Origin: Lutjanus erythropterus
Lineage: Eukaryota > Chordata > Actinopteri > Lutjaniformes > Lutjanidae
Assembly (NCBI GenBank): GCA_020091685.1
Contig: CM034607.1
Location: 33,281,102-33,345,101 of the forward strand
Length of the DNA: 64,000 bases
Reading direction: 5' to 3'
Part shown: positions 58,285 to 64,000 of the stretch, piece after piece
Position numbering within the stretch: position 1 is the stretch's first letter
Layout: each line of letters opens with the position of its first letter
Translations under genes and position numbers: made by a program
Notes under the pieces: model-generated
What the model was told of the DNA's origin: nothing
The model's input: the letters and a program-made list of their open reading frames with translations, nothing else
Database searches by the model: none

Positions 58285-58490
58285 ACACCTGTGATGTTTG
58301 TTTGGTCGATAAGATGCAGGTCGCAGTCTGGGGTTTCAGTTCATCCCAGATGTGTTTGATGGGGTGCAGGCCAGTCAAGTTCCTCCACACCAAACGGGTA
58401 AAATCATTTCTTTACGGAGCTGGGTTTGTGCATGTTGTCATGTGGAAACAGGAAACAGGAACTTCCCTGAACTGTAGCAACTGTAGCAGG
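58285..58490 (-). pseudogene. Tc1-like transposase fragment, catalytic region, inactive
   Basis: On the minus strand a frame from about 58450 reads FLFPHDNMHKPSSVKK, a stop, then FGVEELDWPA. HDN is the second catalytic Asp block of Tc1-family DDE transposases, and GVEELDWPA precedes the last catalytic motif. After a small deletion and frameshift another frame reads HPIKHIWDEL, the NPIEH.WDEL-type block, in which the acidic third catalytic residue is Lys. Stop, frameshift, deletion and lost catalytic residue each make it inactive. The N-terminal DNA-binding domain, the first Asp and both terminal repeats are absent. Unlike the 3.98 kb Tc1 piece, this is the C-terminal half, so the two cannot be shown to be the same family. 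Confidence 0.85.
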
Positions 58491-61229
58491 ATAGTTTCTT
58501 TTTTGGAACTAAAGTGAGCTGAAGTGAACTGCTGCACTGATTTGGACTGAGAGAGAGTTGCTGAAGGTACATTTGTAACTGACTTTTAGGAAAGGTGAGG
58601 GGAGGGAGTTATATCGAGTTGAGAGACCATGACCCTGGCACGTCTCAGAGACATATTTCAGGTCCACCCAAAAAATCCTGAACTCAGAAATTGTGAATAA
58701 CTCCAGATTTCAGTACCACATAGTTCTCAGTTTTTCACGTTTTCAGCAACTATGTTCTAACATGTATAAAGTGTTTAGAAGAAAAACTCTTTTTCCTTTA
58801 CAGAGGCTTTAAGCTTGTGTTGTGCCGGTCATTTGTTGACATTAGCTGACTCCATTTCTAAGCTAATGTTAGCAAGTTCTTCAGAGGACAAAAGGGACTG
58901 GAGCACAGTGATTCATTTACAGCCCAAGACCAGCATTTCAACACTACTGAGACTTTAACTCTGATTTAGCTGCATTTTGCTGGAAGATGTGCTGATATCC
59001 CAGTTTCTAACATTAGCTAGTGTTGGCGCTGTTGGAGAGCTGAAGAGAGGCAAGGCACTTGGGAGCACACACAAACATTGCATCCTTTGAAAAAAACCGT
59101 CCCATGTTGGAAGGTCTCGGATTGGACAATATGAGGTTTGTCACAATCCCTTCATTGGCAATGCAAAGCGATTAATACATGTAAACTGCTTTACATAAAA
59201 CATTTCAGTCAAGGAACTAGAATATGTAGTTATATTTGGTGGAAATGGCTCTGTTCTCGTAGGTAGATACAAGTTAAAGTCAACAATACAAACGATCACA
59301 TAAGGAGGAGATTGGGGTGTTGCAGGAAACTGCAGCAGCAAATGGCGCTGACATGCGTGGAATCAGCAGAGTAACAGAGGTTTAGGTGTTAAGTATCAGG
59401 CAAAGCACAACAGTATGTTGATACATGGGAAATATTCTACATCTAAAATGTATCTAGACTATGAGCAGGAGCACATTTTGCTCTTAGATTAGACCAAATT
59501 AAAAAATAAGCAGGGGATCAGCTATAGATTCTATTATGATATGAACATCCATTAACTAAGTTTGAGCACGTTGTCGGGTGATATAAATATGCTCCAAACT
59601 AACTGCAGCCCACCAGAGGAAAGCATACAGCAGAATTCAAATTGATCACCTTAGACATTATCAACTAGACAAGCCGATGCCAAAAAACAAATTAGCTCCA
59701 CTGCTTGATTTTTTTTTTTTTTTTTTTTTTTTTCATTTGAATGCAAATGAACACACAGATTGGAATATACAGAGATTCAGCAGCATAATAGCAGCAGACT
59801 GGGCAGCCAGCAGCAATAACACCTGCAAGCACGCAGAGGCCATAAACGCCAATGATTCATGCTCATCACAGACCGACTCTGAACAGCAGCAGCAGCGAGG
59901 CTGAACCGAGAAATGTCCAACAACAACACAGCCTCATACTGACACTGACACTGCCGAGCAGACGCGGCCTGTACGGAGCCAGAACGTGTGACGCCACCAG
60001 CAATGAATGACAACACAAGCGGCCCAGCGGCAGACACTCAGCTTAGACCCGACCGAGTCGAAAACTGACAGAGGGGTCACGGTCCAACAGCAAAGAAGAA
60101 AACTTGGTTGGACTCTGTCCTGACTTCAGAACTCACAGCAATTGACCACTGCAGACAGCACCACGATTATTTTCTCCTTTAAGGCAGAATGTGTAGGACA
60201 TTCTTGAATATCGGCATAAAGACTCATACTGTAGTCAGTTGGAGCCATAGGCTGAATATTAAATAGACTGAAATCCTATTTAATATACGGCAAGTTGATC
60301 AGCTGTTTAAAATTGTCTGTCAGTGTAACGTTAAGCCTCTTTGTCAAAACAAAAGCCCACTGCTCTGATGATACACACTCTGGACTTCAGTTCAGGGACT
60401 GCTTGTCTCACTCGCTGCTGTTTTCTGTTCATGTTCTGGCAACTCATCATACATCTCCAGTTATCCAGCAACAGCCAGAACTACTTTGTCCTCCGTGAGT
60501 GTTATTTCAAAGCATCCGCAGCGTGCAAAACTCTCACTACCTGTAGAAAACAGCCGGAAAAAGACACAGCTCGCTGCCAAAACTGTGCTCTGTCTGATTG
60601 GAGCGACAGGGAATGCCTCGAGGGCAAGTGCAGAGGGGAAGCCAGTGAAATACAGGCTTGTCTCGGCCTTGATACACTATGGTCTTTGTTGTGACTTGGT
60701 CTCGGTTTAGGTGGTCTTGACTACAACACTGATCAAAAACTGAAGAGAGGACTGTTGAGTTGCTGGCACACAATGAAATTAAATAGTAGATTTTGTCAAA
60801 GTAAACACTTTATTCCCCAAAATTGTAGTGACTTCCAACAGCAGCAACAGCTCAAATTTAATCTCTTTACAGAGATGGAGGCTTGTGTTAAATTGTCTTG
60901 ATGACTTTCATTTTTTAGTGACGTTCAAGGTCTTGTTTTGTGATGGCTGGATGGACTGAACTGTGGCAGAAATTCAATTAGTCATAGACTTTATTGTTTT
61001 CTTCTGGTTCTGGCAAGAAACGCAGATGAAGGCACATTCAAGGCTATCTTTTAATTCCTCAAAACTGTTACGGCCTTATTTTATTTTTCTCAGATGCATT
61101 AACTCTGTGAGGCTGCTGTCTGAGGCTACTTCAACCCTTGGCAAACATGTATGTGTGTGCGTTTCTGTCTAACGCAGGGAGCGAGGAAAGGACAGACTCT
61201 TGAATCATTAATGGATATTATCAAAAATA
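58491..61229. other. Unassigned non-coding DNA
   Basis: T25 at 59709-59733. The stretch 59780-60060 is GC-richer with CAGCAG words. Open frames up to 117 codons (60341-60694) have no recognised domain. Confidence 0.45.
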
Positions 61230-61290
61230 CCATCGTGTGTGTCTGTGTGTGCTTGTGTATGTGTGAACGTGTGTGTGTGTGTGTGAGCAG
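61230..61290. repeat. Imperfect (GT)n
   Basis: GTGTGTGTCTGTGTGTGC-type run with interruptions, then TGTGTGTGTGTGTGTG to 61286. A further short run lies at 61472-61486. Confidence 0.9.
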
Positions 61291-61949
61291 GCGGCAGGTC
61301 AGATCGAGGTTTAACTGTCACATCTGTTGCCGTGCCTCTCTGTCTCACTGTGAGGAGGAAGTCACTCTAAATGTCTCTCTGAGGCTCCGTTTGCCCTCAA
61401 AAACCTTCAGCGGCGGCTCCACCTGATCCCAACCAGCTGTCAATCACACGCCTCCTCCTCCGACCCACTGAGGTGTGTGTGTGTGTTTGTATTCACTCCC
61501 CACAAACAGCAGGATAAAAACCCACAAACCTTGAACTAACCTCCATTTCTTCCAGGGTTTTATTTATTCATATTTCTAAAAATAAATCATATCATATGGT
61601 CTACTAGATTTAGAATTAGATTTATTGCAAAGGTTTTCCCATACACAGAGTTTGCCTTGTATGTTGGTGCACAACAATAAATATAGCAAGACAGAAAATG
61701 ATTGGCTCATTCGCAGTTGTGTAGCTTGTAACATCCAATTATATTTGTGCAGGGTGGACATTATAACCTGACTCTTATCAGTGTTGCTCTGATGATCATA
61801 CTCGACAAAGTTTCATGGTGAGAATGCATTAGTTCATAAGTAAGAGGTGTATATCACCCACAGTGCATTGCAGTTATGCATTTGGTGCATGGAAATACAT
61901 CCATGGTTAGGTGGCAGTCATGAATGTAAATTATCATCATTATTATTAT
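61291..61949. other. Unassigned non-coding DNA
   Basis: No recognisable feature. Confidence 0.5.
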
Positions 61950-62045
61950 TTTAATTCAATTATTTACCAGGGACGGTGCACATTAATCAACATTTCAATT
62001 TACACATCAGTGTGAATGTGCTAATTTTCACCCACATGAAAATTA
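61950..62045 (+). repeat. 'TTACCAGGGAC(A/G)GTGCACATTAAT' fragment
   Basis: ATTTACCAGGGACGGTGCAC, ATTAATCAACATTTCAATTT and AATGTGCTAATTTTCACC resemble a dispersed fish fragment that I recall. Confidence 0.4.
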
Positions 62046-63008
62046 GGGATGAAATTGCTTTTCCATTATTAAGTATTTTTTGGGGGGGTTGTTGTCTTTT
62101 ATCAAGACAGGACAGCTGAAGGTAGACAGGAAAGGGGACATGACATGCAGTCGATTGCTAAAAGTTTGTGCTGAAAATGTTCAAAGATGTGTGCGTTACA
62201 TTTAAATCCCCTGCTCCTCCGTTGCCCACTGTCCGTCTGCTCTCTGAATGGCCTCTGTGCAGCGTGTGCTGTTGCACAATACCAAGGACAGAAGGTAAAT
62301 AAATGAGGGAAAGCTGAACTTCATGGGACACAGCACAAGACTTTGACCAAGTCCCACGCTGCATGACACACTCAGGATAAACTGATCTGAGAGCTCCACA
62401 CTTCCACACAAACACCCACAGAAATCAAAGGTTTCCTCTTCATTCACCTCTTTTATTGCTCTTGAGACACCAAACCTTACTTTCTGTTTGAATATGAAAA
62501 ATGAAAATATGTATTTTGTAATATGTATTTTCTGCACATTACATGTTCTGGTTTTGTGCAAGTCATGTGGTACCTGTGTAGCTGAAGCTGTGAGAAGTGT
62601 AGAGATTCTGTTGTGTTTGGTTTGTAATAGATGATCTCCCTGAACTCCCCCTGTGTATTCTTAACAACTTAGTACAGCCCAAACCCCCCCTCCTCTATAA
62701 ATCCAGTTGGAATTTTCCACTTCCTGTTTGACAGTCAGCCTACAGGTGGAGCACATGGTACCAGGTCAGTGTGTCTTTTGGTCATTGGATTTTCCTTTCA
62801 TGAACAAGGTATTACAAAACAAAAAGTGAGTTATCATTTGATTTTCATTTTAAAATGCAGAGTTTGAAGTGATTGTTTGGATTGTTTAAAGCGGGATTAT
62901 GAGGTACTTATCCACACTTATCCATAGTCAGAATTCAGTTTACCTAAATAAAACTTAAATAAATGTTTCTTTGTTTTATTACTGCTTTATCTTGCTGTCA
63001 GACAGTCT
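62046..63008. other. Unassigned non-coding DNA
   Basis: No recognisable feature. A 119-codon minus-strand open frame (62202-62561) has no known domain. Confidence 0.5.
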
Positions 63009-63361
63009 TTTCTGACAGGAAACTGTTGTTAAATAACCCAAATATCACTCTCTCCAAACCAACCAGACTCCACAGGTGTAATCAGTCATTTCACCTGGCA
63101 GGACATGGCAGCTGCTGGGCTACAACTGCCTCAGTCTGTTAGGTAGTTTGTGTTATTGTGGGACTTCTGTGTTCTCAACAGAATAGTCTGGATTCACCAA
63201 AGTCACACAGTAACACAAATAACCTAACAGACTGAGGCAGCAGTTGTCCAGCAACTGCTGTGTTCTCCGAGTTAAAATGACTGATTTAGCCTGTTGAGTT
63301 TGGTTGGTTTGGAGAGAGCAATGTTCGGGTTATAGAACAGTGGGTTCCTGAAAACAGAAAT
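63009..63361. repeat. Long inverted repeat, about 139-160 bp arms, 33-nt loop
   Basis: Left arm 63009/63028-63166 and right arm 63200-63338/63361 are reverse complements. Left words ACTCTCTCCAAACCAACCAG, AATCAGTCATTT, CTGCCTCAGTCTGTTAGGTA and GTGTTATTGTGGGACTT face right words CTGGTTTGG-type TTGGTTGGTTTGGAGAGAGC, AAATGACTGATTT, AACCTAACAGACTGAGGCAG and AAGTCACACAGTAACAC. Identity is about 80% by eye. It has the shape of a foldback or MITE element of unknown family. No protein coding. Confidence 0.9.
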
Positions 63362-63856
63362 GGAAAAGGCTGTATGATAGCAAAGTAAATGGTGAAAATA
63401 TTCTAATCATAGTGTACACTTAAATATATATATATATATATGTCTTGATGTGCGACAGCATGGTAAGTGGAAATATTTTTCCGCCTAGTTAAGTAAGAGT
63501 AGATGCATTAAGATAAGACAAAATAGAAAATATATTTTTGAGATCTTTCCTGCAATTCAGATATTTAAACATAAATAAACATGTTTGAAAAGCATCACTC
63601 TTATCTATGGATAGTAAATAACAGAGACGGGTAGATGGATCTCGTCTGTCAGAATGTGAAATGAGTCTAAAAAATAGTTTCTGAATTACTAATATTTAGT
63701 TGAGAAAGATGACTGTGTAGAAGCCTATGCAACATTGCAATAATTGATATGTGGGGAAATAAGACCATAAAGAGTTGAATAAGAAGATGGATGGATCAAG
63801 TAACTTTTTTTTTTTCAATATACCAAGCATCTTCATGGATCTCTTGATCAATGTTT
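63362..63856. other. AT-rich unassigned DNA
   Basis: A (TA)n of about 9 units lies at 63424-63442. Nothing else was recognised. Confidence 0.6.
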
Positions 63857-63928
63857 TGTTGTTGTTGTTGTTGTTGTTGTTGTTATTGTTTTGTCTGTTT
63901 GTTTGTTGGTTTGTTTGTTTGTTTTTTT
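63857..63928. repeat. (TTG)n then (GTTT)n microsatellite
   Basis: About 11 TTG units to 63889, then GTTT units to 63928. Confidence 0.9.
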
Positions 63929-64000
63929 CAGTTTAATCGTCCAACTACAATAATAATATCTAAGAATTTAGTATGAGGTACTAGGGCAATTGCTGTTCCG

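Noticed and set aside
60341-60694. 117-codon frame with many Cys
   Set aside because: No recognisable Cys spacing of a known family and no supporting context.

Overview
This window looks like euchromatic, non-coding DNA from a bony fish, probably a percomorph teleost. The evidence is its repeat content. Long (CA)n/(GT)n microsatellites occur every few kb. There are fragments of Tc1-like transposons, RTE/Rex-type and L2/Rex1-like LINEs, several hAT-type MITE families, and short interspersed repeats that I recognise as common in perch-like fish genomes. Family names rest on recalled motifs and were not searched against a database.

I found no intact protein-coding gene and no convincing exon chain, tRNA or rRNA. 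Every open frame over 60 codons that I examined is a read-through of a microsatellite, a purine- or pyrimidine-rich tract, or a degraded transposon, or else has no recognisable content. The window is therefore either a gene desert or the inside of a very large intron, and the sequence alone does not decide which.

Layout. 1-13 kb: the right end of a GGTTCTA/GAACC element at the very start, GACA-rich DNA, hAT-like pieces, a hAT MITE beside a truncated Tc1 5' end (3.7-4.15 kb), a GC-rich block at 4.7-4.95 kb, a (TA)n tract, and a second GAACC element (11.8-12.3 kb). 13-24 kb: mostly unique AT-rich DNA with two LINE 3' ends (13.7 and 19.3-19.8 kb), a Penelope-like or hammerhead-like motif (20.74 kb) and a diverged tandem duplication (22.4-23.2 kb). 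24-28 kb: a dense cluster of (GT)n arrays, a (GATA)n-tailed LINE on the minus strand and an RTE LINE with a (GGAT)n tail on the minus strand. 31-33.5 kb: an inverted-repeat element and a third GAACC element with about seven 55-57 bp monomers. 35.6 kb: a short zinc-finger-like open segment ending at a possible splice donor. 38.4 kb: an RTE reverse-transcriptase fragment on the plus strand. 41-43 kb: CA-rich DNA followed by a long polypurine tract. 43.2-46.2 kb: a dispersed duplication whose second copy appears to lie inside another interspersed repeat. 48.1-48.8 kb: an unexplained GC-rich segment. 49.8-50.9 kb: the fourth and longest GAACC element. 52-58.5 kb: hAT pieces and a dead Tc1 transposase fragment. 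63.0-63.4 kb: a long, nearly perfect inverted repeat.

No genes work together here. The most informative signals are structural: a DNA element carrying an expanding internal minisatellite at three of its four loci, the apparent duplication into an older repeat, and the long hairpin near the right end. I did not find a convincing new biological system.
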